Source: an uncultured Pelagibacteraceae bacterium (lineage in GTDB: Bacteria; Pseudomonadota; Alphaproteobacteria; Pelagibacterales; Pelagibacteraceae). From it: a stretch of 64,000 nt of DNA. Location: positions 1-64,000 of the forward strand of contig CACGYL010000001.1 of assembly GCA_902577285.1 (NCBI GenBank), in the 5' to 3' direction. Below, in pieces: positions 45,449-54,247 of the stretch (position 1 is the stretch's first letter; each line of letters begins with the position of its first letter). Position numbers and translations under genes: made by a program. The notes beneath the pieces are model-generated. The model was not told where the DNA came from, did not search any database, and saw only the letters and a program-made list of their open reading frames with translations.

Positions 45449-46869
45449 TTTTTTTTCTTAATTGATTGAAAAGCCCTCAAAGCATCAGCCCTAGCTCTTT
45501 CATGAATAACAATTGGCATAGGATAATCTGAACCTATAATAGTATTTATTACTTCTTGATATTTTCTTTCCATCTCCCAAGGTTTATGAATAAATTTTGT
45601 AGGCACTTTATTTAATTCAGGAACCCATTTTTTTACATATTCTCCTTGTTTATCGAATTTTTCACCCTGTAGAATTGGGTTAAAAATTCTGAAATATGGA
45701 GCAGCATCAGCTCCACATCCCGCTACCCATTGCCATTGAGCAACATTATTTGCTTCATTAAAATCAAGTAGACAATTTCTGAAATATTTTTCTCCTTCTG
45801 TCCAATTTATTCTTAAATGTTTAACTAGAAATGATCCAACAACCATTCTAATTCTATTATGCATCCAACCCGTTTCATATAATTCTCTCATTCCAGCATC
45901 AACAATAGGATAGCCGGTCATTCCTTTTTTCCATGCATTTAAAAATTTAGCATTATTAACCCACGGGAAATTATCAAATTCTTTTCTTAGATTTCCCTTT
46001 AGCATTTCTGGAAAGTAATTAATAAGACTATGTGAAAACTCTCTCCAACCAATTTCATTAGTGTATTTTTTTACACTTATATTTTTAGACTTTAATTTTT
46101 TACATTTCTCCCAGATATCACCAACATTAATCTGTCCATTTCTAATATATGGAGAAAGTTTTGATGTTCCATTAATAGAAGGAAAGTCACGGTCCACACC
46201 ATAATTTAATATTTTTTTATTTACAAAGTTATCTAAGTATTCATGAGCCTTACTTTCTGAAGGTATCCAGTATTTCTCAAACTTCATATACCATTTTGAC
46301 TTAGGTAAAATCTCTTCAGATTTTATTTGTTTTTTAAATAGCACTTCTATCTTTTTACATTTTTTGATCTTGTTTATTTTATCTGGAAGTCTTTCTAAAT
46401 AATATTGCTCTGCATTTCTCCAAAAAGGACTATAAACTTTAAAAGGCGTTCCATCATTTTTTGTAATTTTACTATATTCATTTAGCACATTCCCTTTAAA
46501 AAATTTAAAATCAATTTTTTTATTAGTTAAATCTTTTCCAATTTTTTTATCTTTATCTAATTCAGTAGGTTCATAAACTTTATTCCAATAAATAGAAATT
46601 TTATTATTAGATTTTAATTTAGAAAAAAAATTAATTTCATCATCTTTAATTATTTCTAATCCAATATTAAATTTTTTTAAATCAGAACTAAAACTTTCAA
46701 GAGATTTACTTAGCCACCACTTTTGTGCCTCTCTTTTATTATCAAAAATATTATTATTAAAAATGAAAACTGCAGTTACAAGGTCATGATTATTTGTAGC
46801 ATAAGTTAATGCATCATTATTGTTTATGCGAAAATCATCTCTTAACCAAACAAGAGCCTTGTTAGACAT
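45445..46869 (-). CDS. phrB: Deoxyribodipyrimidine photolyase (class I CPD type)
   Basis: A 474-residue photolyase. The N-terminal antenna domain starts ALVWLRDDFRINNNDAL. The FAD-binding C-terminal domain shows TGYPIVDAGMRELYETGWMHNRIRMVVGSFLVKHL and FNEANNVAQWQWVAG. It uses light to reverse cyclobutane pyrimidine dimers, fitting a sunlit-surface bacterium. The start overlaps the diaminopropionate ammonia-lyase stop by 8 bases, so it may be translationally coupled to the minus-strand run. Confidence 0.94.
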   Translation of the reverse strand: MSNKALVWLRDDFRINNNDALTYATNNHDLVTAVFIFNNNIFDNKREAQKWWLSKSLESFSSDLKKFNIGLEIIKDDEINFFSKLKSNNKISIYWNKVYEPTELDKDKKIGKDLTNKKIDFKFFKGNVLNEYSKITKNDGTPFKVYSPFWRNAEQYYLERLPDKINKIKKCKKIEVLFKKQIKSEEILPKSKWYMKFEKYWIPSESKAHEYLDNFVNKKILNYGVDRDFPSINGTSKLSPYIRNGQINVGDIWEKCKKLKSKNISVKKYTNEIGWREFSHSLINYFPEMLKGNLRKEFDNFPWVNNAKFLNAWKKGMTGYPIVDAGMRELYETGWMHNRIRMVVGSFLVKHLRINWTEGEKYFRNCLLDFNEANNVAQWQWVAGCGADAAPYFRIFNPILQGEKFDKQGEYVKKWVPELNKVPTKFIHKPWEMERKYQEVINTIIGSDYPMPIVIHERARADALRAFQSIKKKN

Positions 46870-48007
46870 TTGATAACTTTTCTGATCCTTTGGAAAGAAG
46901 TTTGTTATATAATTTTATGTCTGTATCACCTTCGCATCCAATCAATAAAACATTTGCATTCATATCTAATTCAAGATCTTTTTTAATTTGTTCGTTATTG
47001 CAACTTACGTTTAGACTAATTACAGCAGGTGCTGAACATTCGCCCGCAATAATTTTGTCATCTCCAAAGTATCCTTTGGCCAACATTGCAACTGATAACG
47101 GAATGTCGTCATCAGGAATACTTAAACAATTATTTACTGAATTCTTAAGAATTTGCCATGGGACCAATGATACCTCTCCACATGACATTCCACCCATGAT
47201 ACTTTCTTTTTCAATTTCAACTTTTGTAAGTTTGCCAGCATCAATACTTTTCAATACACAATCTGCATTTTCTGGCTCAATAACAATAATCTTAGGAATT
47301 CTTTTAAAATACCTTGCAACACCTGCTATTACTCCAGATGCCATACCTCCAACACCTGCTTGTAAGAAAATATGCGTAATATATTGATCAGTTTGTTTTG
47401 ATATTTCTTCAATCATTACGGAATACCCAGCCATCGTAAGTTTTGGAACTGTGAGATAATTTTCCCATGCCACATCTTGCACAATTTCCCAGCCATTTTT
47501 TTTAGATTGTTTAATGCACTCATTTAGAGAGTTTTCATAATTTCCTTCAACTTGAACTACATCAGCACCAAGTTTTCTCATTTCATCAGCACGTGTATCA
47601 CTAACAAATTCACTTATGAAGATTTTACAGGCAATTCCCAATCTTTTTGCTCCCCATGCAACTGATTTGCCATGATTCCCAGCGGTTGCAGTTGCCACAA
47701 CTACATTTTTGTTTCCAGAAGAGACTTGCTCTACAGCATAAGCGCCACCAAGAGCTTTAAATGATTTGAGGCCAAACCTTTTTGATTCATCTTTATAAAA
47801 AATATTTTTTAGCCCTAGATTTTTTGAAAGTTTGTTTAAATTAAGAAGAGGGGTAGGAGCATAAGTTTCCCAATTGGATATTGTATTATATGCTTTATCA
47901 ATTGCACTTTTGTCCAATACATCTAATATTTTTTCTCTACTAAATGAATAATTATTGTTTTCTATAAATGATGAAAATTTTTTAATCTGTCTATAGTCAA
48001 TAGACAT
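46862..48007 (-). CDS. ygeX: Diaminopropionate ammonia-lyase-like PLP enzyme
   Basis: A 381-residue fold-type II PLP enzyme. The lysine expected to bind PLP is K84 in GLKSFKALGGAYAV, and the phosphate-binding loop is TATAGNHGKSVAWGA. The whole pattern matches diaminopropionate ammonia-lyase, which converts 2,3-diaminopropionate to pyruvate and two ammonia molecules. It lies 3 bases after the glutamine-synthetase-like gene of module B, so released ammonia could be recaptured there. Threonine or serine dehydratase is a less likely alternative. Confidence 0.83.
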   Translation of the reverse strand: MSIDYRQIKKFSSFIENNNYSFSREKILDVLDKSAIDKAYNTISNWETYAPTPLLNLNKLSKNLGLKNIFYKDESKRFGLKSFKALGGAYAVEQVSSGNKNVVVATATAGNHGKSVAWGAKRLGIACKIFISEFVSDTRADEMRKLGADVVQVEGNYENSLNECIKQSKKNGWEIVQDVAWENYLTVPKLTMAGYSVMIEEISKQTDQYITHIFLQAGVGGMASGVIAGVARYFKRIPKIIVIEPENADCVLKSIDAGKLTKVEIEKESIMGGMSCGEVSLVPWQILKNSVNNCLSIPDDDIPLSVAMLAKGYFGDDKIIAGECSAPAVISLNVSCNNEQIKKDLELDMNANVLLIGCEGDTDIKLYNKLLSKGSEKLSNV

Positions 48008-48010
48008 ACT

Positions 48011-49336
48011 TTAACAATCTAAGGTATTAGATCTTTCCCATTTTGTAATAGGTTTAAGTTTGTTAAAATTTTCTTTTAATTTAAAACTTTTAATTTCAGA
48101 ATTTTTTAATTTTAAATAACTATTTAAAACATCTTTTCCAAAGGCATTTTTTAAGACGGTATTTGAATTCAACATATTAAGTGAGGCTTCTAAAGTATTT
48201 GGTAATTTTTTTAAATTTGGATATTTTTTATGATCTGTATACATATTACAAAATAATGGTCTACCTGGATTTATTTTTTTTCTGATACCGTTTATACCTG
48301 CTGCCAAAACCCCCGCTTGTAATAAATATGGATTTGCTGAGCCATCCATTAGTCTTAGTTCAAATCTTCCTGGATCAGGAACTCTTATCATATGAGTTCT
48401 ATTGTTTCCCGTATAAGAAATACTACTTGGAGACCAAGTCGCCCCAGAAGTTGTTGGCGGTGCATTTATTCGTCTGTAACTATTTAATGTTGGATTGAAA
48501 AACGCTGATAAAGAACCTGCATTTTTAATTATGCCACCTAAGAAATTATATGCCAATTTACTTAGACCCAACTTATCGTTTTTATCTAAAAATATATTTT
48601 TTTTCTTTTTCCAAAGTGAAATATGAGCATGACATCCGTTCCCTGTAAGTTTTTCAAAAGGCTTAGGCATAAACGTAGCTCTGAGACCATGTTTTTCAGC
48701 TAATGTCTTTACCATAAATTTGAAGAATGTATGTCTATCTGCTGTAGTTAAACAGTCAGTATAATCCCAGTTCATTTCAAATTGACCATTTGCGTCTTCA
48801 TGATCATTTTGATACGGGTTCCACCCCATTTCAATCATGCAGTCACATATTTCCTTAATTAAATCATATTGTCTCATTAGGGATGATTGATCATAACAAG
48901 GTTTAGATTGTGTATCTCTTTGATCAGCTATTGAACTACCATCAGGTGAAATAAGAAAATACTCACATTCAACGCCAGACTTCATTGAATAGCCCTCATT
49001 AGATAGTGCTTTTATTTGGTTTTTTAACATTACTCTAGGAGATGCATCCACAGGTTTACCATCCATCCACAAGTCTGAGGCAAGCCATCCCACTTCTTTA
49101 TTCCATGGTAATTGAATTAAACTATCTGGATCTGGTATTGCAAACATATCAGAGTCTGCTGGTGACATATCAAGCCATGCTGCAAATCCTGCAAAACCCG
49201 CACCAGTTTTTTGCATTTCTTTTATTGCACGTGCAGGTACTAATTTTGATCTTAATACACCGAATAAATCTACAAAACTTATTAAAAAATATTTAATTTT
49301 CTTTGATTTAGCAATATTCGATAAATTTTTAGGCAT
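48011..49336 (-). CDS. Glutamine-synthetase-family ligase, module B
   Basis: A 441-residue protein of the glutamine synthetase superfamily. It has a beta-grasp N-terminus, metal-binding GVECEYFLI, the NGCHAHISLW histidine motif and the active-site arginines in RVPDPGRFELRLMDGSANPYL. It belongs to the divergent GlnT/GMAS-like set, so it may make glutamine, gamma-glutamylmethylamide or another gamma-glutamyl amide. It is a paralogue of the gene at 57859 and follows GlxB, C and D of module B in order. The amine substrate is undetermined. Confidence 0.85.
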   Translation of the reverse strand: MPKNLSNIAKSKKIKYFLISFVDLFGVLRSKLVPARAIKEMQKTGAGFAGFAAWLDMSPADSDMFAIPDPDSLIQLPWNKEVGWLASDLWMDGKPVDASPRVMLKNQIKALSNEGYSMKSGVECEYFLISPDGSSIADQRDTQSKPCYDQSSLMRQYDLIKEICDCMIEMGWNPYQNDHEDANGQFEMNWDYTDCLTTADRHTFFKFMVKTLAEKHGLRATFMPKPFEKLTGNGCHAHISLWKKKKNIFLDKNDKLGLSKLAYNFLGGIIKNAGSLSAFFNPTLNSYRRINAPPTTSGATWSPSSISYTGNNRTHMIRVPDPGRFELRLMDGSANPYLLQAGVLAAGINGIRKKINPGRPLFCNMYTDHKKYPNLKKLPNTLEASLNMLNSNTVLKNAFGKDVLNSYLKLKNSEIKSFKLKENFNKLKPITKWERSNTLDC

Positions 49337-49375
49337 TCATAAATATACTACGAATTATTTGATAACTATCAATAA

Positions 49376-50695
49376 CTATTTCTTTTCAATTCCTGGTATC
49401 CAGCTAGTTCCAGCCAAAGGGACTCTCGCCATTGCTGCAGCTTCAACAGTTAATGCACATAAATCTTCTGGCTCTAAATTATGAAGACTATTTTTTCCAC
49501 AGGCTCTAGCTATTGTTTGCGCTTCAAGAGACATTACTTTTAAATAATTTGAAAGTTTTCTACCTGCTTTTTTTGGATCTAGTCTTTTCATTAAATTTGG
49601 ATTTTGAGTTGAAATTCCAGCAGGATCATTTCCTTCATGCCAATCATCATATGCTCCAGCTTTTGTTCCAAGTTTTTCATATTCTTTTTCCCACTTAGGA
49701 TCATTATCACCGATTGCAATCATTGCTGCACTACCAATTGATACTGCATCTGCACCTAAAGCAAGAGCTTTTGCAACATCTGCACCATTTCTAATTCCAC
49801 CAGAAATTATTAGCTGAACTTCTCTGTGAGAATTTAAATCATGTAATGCATCTACAGCAGGTCTTATGCAGGCCAAAGTTGGTTGCCCAACATTTTCAAT
49901 AAATACCTCTTGAGTAGCAGCTGTACCACCTTGCATACCATCTAGTACAACAACATCTGCACCTGCTTTAACAGCTAAAGCAGTATCATAATAAGGTCTA
50001 GCTCCTGCAATTTTTATAAATATTGGAACTTTCCATTTTGTAATTTCTCTCAATTCTAAAATTTTTATTTTTAAATCATCTGGACCAGTCCAATCTGGAT
50101 GACGACACGCAGATCTTTGGTCAATTCCTTTTGGTAAAGTTCTCATCTCTGCAACTCGATCATCTATTTTTTGTCCTAGCAACATTCCTCCACCACCTGG
50201 TTTTGCTCCCTGTCCAATTACCACCTCAATTGCATCCGCCTTCCTCAAGTCATTTGGATTCATTCCATATCTTGAGGGCAAAAGTTGATAAACTAAATTT
50301 TTAGACTGACCTCTTTCTTCTGGTGTCATTCCTCCATCTCCAGTAGTTGTAGATGTGCCAGCTTCACTTGCGCCTCTACCTAACGCTTCTTTAGCAGGAC
50401 CTGATAGAGCGCCAAAGCTCATTCCCGCAATTGTAATTGGTATATCAAGTTCCAAAGGTTTTTTGGCGTATTTAGTTCCTAATTTTACATTTGTAGTACA
50501 TTTTTCTCTATATCCTTCTAGTGGATATCTAGACATTGAAGCACCCAAAAATAATAAATCATCAAAATGTGGAAGTTTTCTTTTTGAGCCTCCGCCTCGG
50601 ATGTCATAAATTCCTGTTTCAGCTGCTCTTCTAATCTCTGAATTAGTGTATTCATCAAAAGTCCAAGACTGACGTGGGTGAGTTTTATTTTTCAT
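49376..50695 (-). CDS. glxD: GlxD-like glutamate-synthase FMN domain protein, module B, lacking the [3Fe-4S] cysteines
   Basis: A 439-residue glutamate-synthase-type FMN barrel: MSFGALSGPAKEALGRGA, GQGAKPGGGGMLLG, GMQGGTAATQEV and ISGGIRNGADVAKALALGADA are all kept. The iron-sulfur loop, which reads CYHCHTGRC in the paralogue at 54655, is YDDWHEGND here (residues 349-357), so all three cluster cysteines are gone. Electron delivery must therefore differ from that of classical glutamate synthase. It lies between GlxC and the GS-like gene of module B. N-methylglutamate synthase subunits are close relatives. Confidence 0.86.
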   Translation of the reverse strand: MKNKTHPRQSWTFDEYTNSEIRRAAETGIYDIRGGGSKRKLPHFDDLLFLGASMSRYPLEGYREKCTTNVKLGTKYAKKPLELDIPITIAGMSFGALSGPAKEALGRGASEAGTSTTTGDGGMTPEERGQSKNLVYQLLPSRYGMNPNDLRKADAIEVVIGQGAKPGGGGMLLGQKIDDRVAEMRTLPKGIDQRSACRHPDWTGPDDLKIKILELREITKWKVPIFIKIAGARPYYDTALAVKAGADVVVLDGMQGGTAATQEVFIENVGQPTLACIRPAVDALHDLNSHREVQLIISGGIRNGADVAKALALGADAVSIGSAAMIAIGDNDPKWEKEYEKLGTKAGAYDDWHEGNDPAGISTQNPNLMKRLDPKKAGRKLSNYLKVMSLEAQTIARACGKNSLHNLEPEDLCALTVEAAAMARVPLAGTSWIPGIEKK

Positions 50696-50697
50696 AA

Positions 50698-51378
50698 TTA
50701 ATAGTTAGATACATTATCAATATTAAAATTATATAATTTTCTTGCTGATCCATATCTTTTAAATTGCTCTGGTTTGATATTTGACCCAGCTTTTTTTAAA
50801 AGTTCTTTCAATTTAGTTTTATGCTGTTTATTCATTTTTTTTTCTTCACAATCTGCTCCTAAAGATTTTACTTTTCCTTTCACGTATATATTTGTTTCAT
50901 ACAAGCTATCACCTAATGCTTCACCTGCATCACCACAAACAACTAGATTTCCAGATTGTGCCATAAATGCAGACATATGACCAACAGATCCTTTTACTAT
51001 TATATCAATACCTTTCATTGATATTCCGCATCTTGAACTTGCATTACCATCAATAATTAAAGTTCCGCCATGAGCAGTTGCCCCTGCAGATTGTGATGCA
51101 TTTCCTTTTACATGAACTTTTCCAGACATCATATTTTCAGCTACTCCAGTTCCTACATTTCCATCAACTATAATATTTGCATTTTGGTTCATACCTGCAC
51201 AATAATATCCTACGTGACCTTTGATGGTTACATCAATATTTTCTGTAAGACCTGCACAGATAGCATGATTACCTTCAGGGTTTGATACTACAAAGTCTCT
51301 TTTATTTTTTTTTCGATCAATATTTTGAAGTTTTTCATTCACAGATCTTAATTTTAATTTCTTTAAATCAAGTATCAT
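50698..51378 (-). CDS. glxC: GXGXG-domain protein (GlxC-like), module B
   Basis: About 226 residues from ATG 51378 (MILDLKKLKL). An ATG four codons upstream lies inside the GlxB gene, and the TAATG overlap favours the inner start. It consists mainly of the right-handed beta-helix GXGXG repeat domain found at the C-terminus of glutamate synthase, visible as GHVGYYCAGMNQ, GNVGTGVAENMMSG and GSVGHMSAFMAQSG. It acts as the structural middle subunit between amidotransferase and FMN subunits. Its paralogue at 56049 is about 60 residues longer. Confidence 0.87.
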   Translation of the reverse strand: MILDLKKLKLRSVNEKLQNIDRKKNKRDFVVSNPEGNHAICAGLTENIDVTIKGHVGYYCAGMNQNANIIVDGNVGTGVAENMMSGKVHVKGNASQSAGATAHGGTLIIDGNASSRCGISMKGIDIIVKGSVGHMSAFMAQSGNLVVCGDAGEALGDSLYETNIYVKGKVKSLGADCEEKKMNKQHKTKLKELLKKAGSNIKPEQFKRYGSARKLYNFNIDNVSNY

Positions 51379-52256
51379 TATTTCCCCCAAGAATAAACGA
51401 TACCTGGTTCAGGTTCAAAAATTTTTGCATTATTTACATTTGGTAAATGTGCCATCGCTTGAAACTCTGATGAAATTGCTACATAGTCTTTTGTTTCAGC
51501 GATAACAGCAGGCTTGCATGCAATCTCATCTCTTAGAACTGCAAAACCACTATGTGTTCCTGCAATAAAAGTATAAAACCCATCCAAATCGCTTAAGCCT
51601 TTATTTAATGTTTGTTTTAAATTTCTTTGTTTTAAACTATCTGAAATATAACCAGCTGCTACTTCAGTATCATTATCAGAATTAAATTTTGATCCATTCT
51701 TTTTTAATTTTCTTCTTAGATTATTATGATTAGACAAAGATCCGTTATGCACTAAGCATTCATCTTCACCTGTAGAGTAGGGGTGCGATCCATCAGTTGT
51801 AATTGCACTTTCTGTAGCCATTCTTGTATGGCCAATAGCATGAGTTCCTGAGAAATTATCTAGATCAAATTTTTTGACAACATTACTTGGTTTGCCAACT
51901 TGTTTAAAAATTTCGATAGATTTTCCGTAACCGACTAAAGATATTCCCTTAAAACCCTCTAAAATAGGTAAAATTTTACTTGGTTTTTCAGTAGATTTTA
52001 AAATTACGTGGTCTGAATTTTTATCTAATTTAGTTAATATTATTTTTTTTTTAATCTCTTTTCTAAATTTTTCAAAACTCACTTCATTTAAACAAATTGA
52101 GTACTTGTAGATTTTATTTTTATTTTTGTTGTATATGGCAAAACCTGCACTATCAGGACCCCTAGACTCCATACTGATTAACATTTTAGAAAGCATTCCA
52201 CCTAAGGATTTTTCAAATTTTTTAGATTTTAAATAAATTCCAACAATGCCACACAT
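51378..52256 (-). CDS. glxB: Class II glutamine amidotransferase subunit (GlxB-like), module B
   Basis: A 292-residue Ntn-type glutaminase. Catalytic Cys2 (MCGIVGIY) would be exposed after Met removal. Oxyanion and substrate motifs are GHTRMATES and LVHNGSLSNHNNLRR, with SDNDTEVAAGYISD following. It releases ammonia from glutamine, or from another gamma-glutamyl amide, for transfer to the FMN subunit. It is separated by only 8 bases from a tiny membrane-protein gene upstream, so the whole module B may be read from the amt transcript. Confidence 0.88.
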   Translation of the reverse strand: MCGIVGIYLKSKKFEKSLGGMLSKMLISMESRGPDSAGFAIYNKNKNKIYKYSICLNEVSFEKFRKEIKKKIILTKLDKNSDHVILKSTEKPSKILPILEGFKGISLVGYGKSIEIFKQVGKPSNVVKKFDLDNFSGTHAIGHTRMATESAITTDGSHPYSTGEDECLVHNGSLSNHNNLRRKLKKNGSKFNSDNDTEVAAGYISDSLKQRNLKQTLNKGLSDLDGFYTFIAGTHSGFAVLRDEIACKPAVIAETKDYVAISSEFQAMAHLPNVNNAKIFEPEPGIVYSWGK

Positions 52257-52264
52257 AAAATATT

Positions 52265-52423
52265 TTAAAGTAGTGATAATAATTGGTCTTTATAGTAAAG
52301 CACATTGACTATAACAATGATAATGATTGCGGCATAGACACCATATTTAGCTTTAGGCCATGCCAATCTTGCCATTTTACTTGGTGTTTTATTTATTTGA
52401 TTTTCTTTATCTTTTTCTTCCAT
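52265..52423 (-). CDS. 52-residue single-pass membrane protein, unknown function
   Basis: A short open frame read directly from the sequence: MEEKDKENQINK..., then one hydrophobic helix, about residues 29-43 (VYAAIIIIVIVNVLYY), and a short tail KDQLLSLL. The N-terminal half is charged and polar. No Shine-Dalgarno is visible because a 10-bp hairpin ends 8 bases upstream; M17 (MARLAWPK) is an alternative start. Its position between the Amt group and GlxB, with 8 bases to glxB, supports a real gene. No family is recognised. Confidence 0.55.
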   Translation of the reverse strand: MEEKDKENQINKTPSKMARLAWPKAKYGVYAAIIIIVIVNVLYYKDQLLSLL

Positions 52424-52431
52424 GATTGTTT

Positions 52432-52457
52432 AAGGGCGCATAATGTAATGCGCCCTT
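52432..52457 (-). terminator. Hairpin between the 77-residue and 52-residue membrane-protein genes
   Basis: A perfect inverted repeat, AAGGGCGCA (52432-52440) with TGCGCCCTT (52449-52457), extends by one T-A pair and leaves a short AT loop. No T-run follows on the minus strand, so it is a weak terminator at best. It could also block processing from downstream or hide the start region of the 52-residue gene. Confidence 0.6.
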
Positions 52458-52469
52458 ATAAAGATTTAT

Positions 52470-52703
52470 TTAACCATCAGTTATGTTACTTTTCCAAGCA
52501 TTTGAACTAGGTCTTTTTCTAGCAAGTTTTTCAAGTTTATCGCTTTCTTGTCTAGAACTGATAACTGTCCAACCTATCCAAATTATAACAAGTATTATAA
52601 CTAAGATCCCTTCAGATCCCGCTCCTGGAAAAATTGGACCAGCCACTCCATCTGCTTTGCTTGCAGCAGTTAAATGATCTATCCAATTATTTACTGTAGC
52701 CAT
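52470..52703 (-). CDS. 77-residue single-pass membrane protein following amt
   Basis: A small protein with one central hydrophobic helix, about residues 33-49 (ILVIILVIIWIGWTVI), flanked by a glycine-rich segment (GPIFPGAGSEG) and a basic tail (RQESDKLEKLARKRPSSNAW). It has a near-ideal AAAGGAGGA ribosome-binding site and starts 11 bases after the amt stop, so it is almost certainly translated. No family is recognised. It could be an accessory or regulator of the Amt protein; that role is inference from position only. Confidence 0.72.
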   Translation of the reverse strand: MATVNNWIDHLTAASKADGVAGPIFPGAGSEGILVIILVIIWIGWTVISSRQESDKLEKLARKRPSSNAWKSNITDG

Positions 52704-52714
52704 GTTTTCCTCCT

Positions 52715-54115
52715 TTAACTACTTGAAGAAGCAACAGTTTTTTCATCTTCTTTTGCTTCCTCCATTATTTGATAGTCCAATCCTGCTAACTCAACTTCTC
52801 TAGGAATTCTAAGTTTACCCATCCCATTAAGAACTTTAGCAATAATCCAACCAGGAATCATTCCTAGAACAAAGAACATAACTATTGCTCCAACAAACAT
52901 TCCTAATGGATTTATAGCAGCATAAGTAGATCCATCCCACATTTCACCAACACCATAACCTGACGAAGGATATCCATTGAGGACAAATCCACATATTACA
53001 AGACCGGCGAACCCTGCATACCCATGTACTGCAACAGCTCCGACTGCATCATCGATTTTAAATTTACGCTCAACCCAATAATGCATTTTATAAGCTATAA
53101 CCACACCAATCATTCCTATAATCAAAGATTGAATAGGATGGTATAAGTCATTACCTGCTGATGCACATATTATACCAGCTAGTCCACTTGAATATGTCCA
53201 AAAAGGATCACCTTTTGATATTACATATCCAGCTAACAATCCTCCAGATAATGACATTAAAAAGTTCATGGTGATACCACTTAATGTCGTTGGAGTTAGA
53301 TATATATTTGTGGCGGTAAAGAAGGTTACACCTTCCATACCATACTCAGGTCCAAGGTCATAAATTGGAACATTACAAGCGGCATAAAATCCCCAAAAAC
53401 CAGTATAAATTAAGAATAATCCTACTGTTACTAACCAAGGGTTTCTTGGTCCTATATTTCTAGGCTCACCACTTGATGAAAATTTTCCAATTCTTGGTCC
53501 TAAGACAACGAGTACACCTAAAGCAAATCCACCTGCAACTGCGTGAATTACTCCTGAGGCATAAGCATCATGATAACCAAGTAGCTTCAACATCCATCCG
53601 TCGAAGTGCCATCCCCAAGATGCATCTATACTCCAGAAAACTGAACCAATAGCAATTGCCAAGATGCCGAATGCAAAAGTTGTAATTCTTTCTATTACCG
53701 CACCTGAAACAATTGAGGCTGCTGTCCATGAAAATAATAGGAATGCCGCCCAGAAAACTCCCATTATATGATCATTCAAAGTAACCGCCATTAGTTCATT
53801 AGTTGGATTGGCTAAATCATTTCCACCAAAACCTCCACCTAGAACAAGGCCTGTACTTTCTGTCATTATGGAAGGAGCTAATCCAGGTCCTGTTGGAAAA
53901 GCCCAATAAATCCACCAACCAAATAAAAACCAAGTAACTGTTACCAAAGGTATCAGCATTGTATTTTTCATTAGAGTATGTTGATGGTGTTTGTAACGCG
54001 AAGCGCCAACCTCATACATACAGAATCCCACGTGTATCAGAAACATTAATACTACTGTTGTCCAATAGTAAAATTCCGTAAATATGGTTTGTAACGCATC
54101 TAATTGACTAGTCAT
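52715..54115 (-). CDS. amt: Ammonium transporter (Amt/Mep family)
   Basis: A 466-residue Amt with about eleven to twelve membrane helices. Twin-histidine region candidates are the H in GVIHAVAGGFALG and the later VAVHGYAGFAG; the conserved DDAVGAVAVHG stretch confirms the family. The cytoplasmic tail is acidic (EEAKEDEKTVASSSS). A TTGGAGG ribosome-binding site precedes the ATG. It lies between the two GS-GlxBCD modules, so imported ammonium (or methylammonium) feeds them. No GlnK/PII gene is adjacent, which is unusual for Amt genes. Confidence 0.93.
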   Translation of the reverse strand: MTSQLDALQTIFTEFYYWTTVVLMFLIHVGFCMYEVGASRYKHHQHTLMKNTMLIPLVTVTWFLFGWWIYWAFPTGPGLAPSIMTESTGLVLGGGFGGNDLANPTNELMAVTLNDHIMGVFWAAFLLFSWTAASIVSGAVIERITTFAFGILAIAIGSVFWSIDASWGWHFDGWMLKLLGYHDAYASGVIHAVAGGFALGVLVVLGPRIGKFSSSGEPRNIGPRNPWLVTVGLFLIYTGFWGFYAACNVPIYDLGPEYGMEGVTFFTATNIYLTPTTLSGITMNFLMSLSGGLLAGYVISKGDPFWTYSSGLAGIICASAGNDLYHPIQSLIIGMIGVVIAYKMHYWVERKFKIDDAVGAVAVHGYAGFAGLVICGFVLNGYPSSGYGVGEMWDGSTYAAINPLGMFVGAIVMFFVLGMIPGWIIAKVLNGMGKLRIPREVELAGLDYQIMEEAKEDEKTVASSSS

Positions 54116-54137
54116 TTCAAACCTCCAATAGTTTTAC

Positions 54138-54143
54138 ATTATA
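54138..54143 (-). promoter_or_regulatory. Candidate -10 box upstream of amt
   Basis: On the minus strand this reads TATAAT, 22 bases before the amt ATG. No convincing -35 box lies at standard spacing. An 11-bp inverted repeat, TGATG-N-CATCA, at 54163-54173 sits about 20 bases further upstream and could bind a regulator in place of a good -35. Confidence 0.35.
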
Positions 54144-54247
54144 GAAACTTTAATTAATGTGATGATGACATCAATGAATAATTATTAAGCATTTAAGCCA
54201 ATAATTAAGACTTAACAACTTGTAGTATATATAAATTTTTAGTGATT

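Noticed and set aside
46890-47387. Long plus-strand open frame (165 codons) opposite diaminopropionate ammonia-lyase.
   Set aside because: It is antisense to a clearly conserved enzyme and has no recognisable domain or ribosome-binding site.
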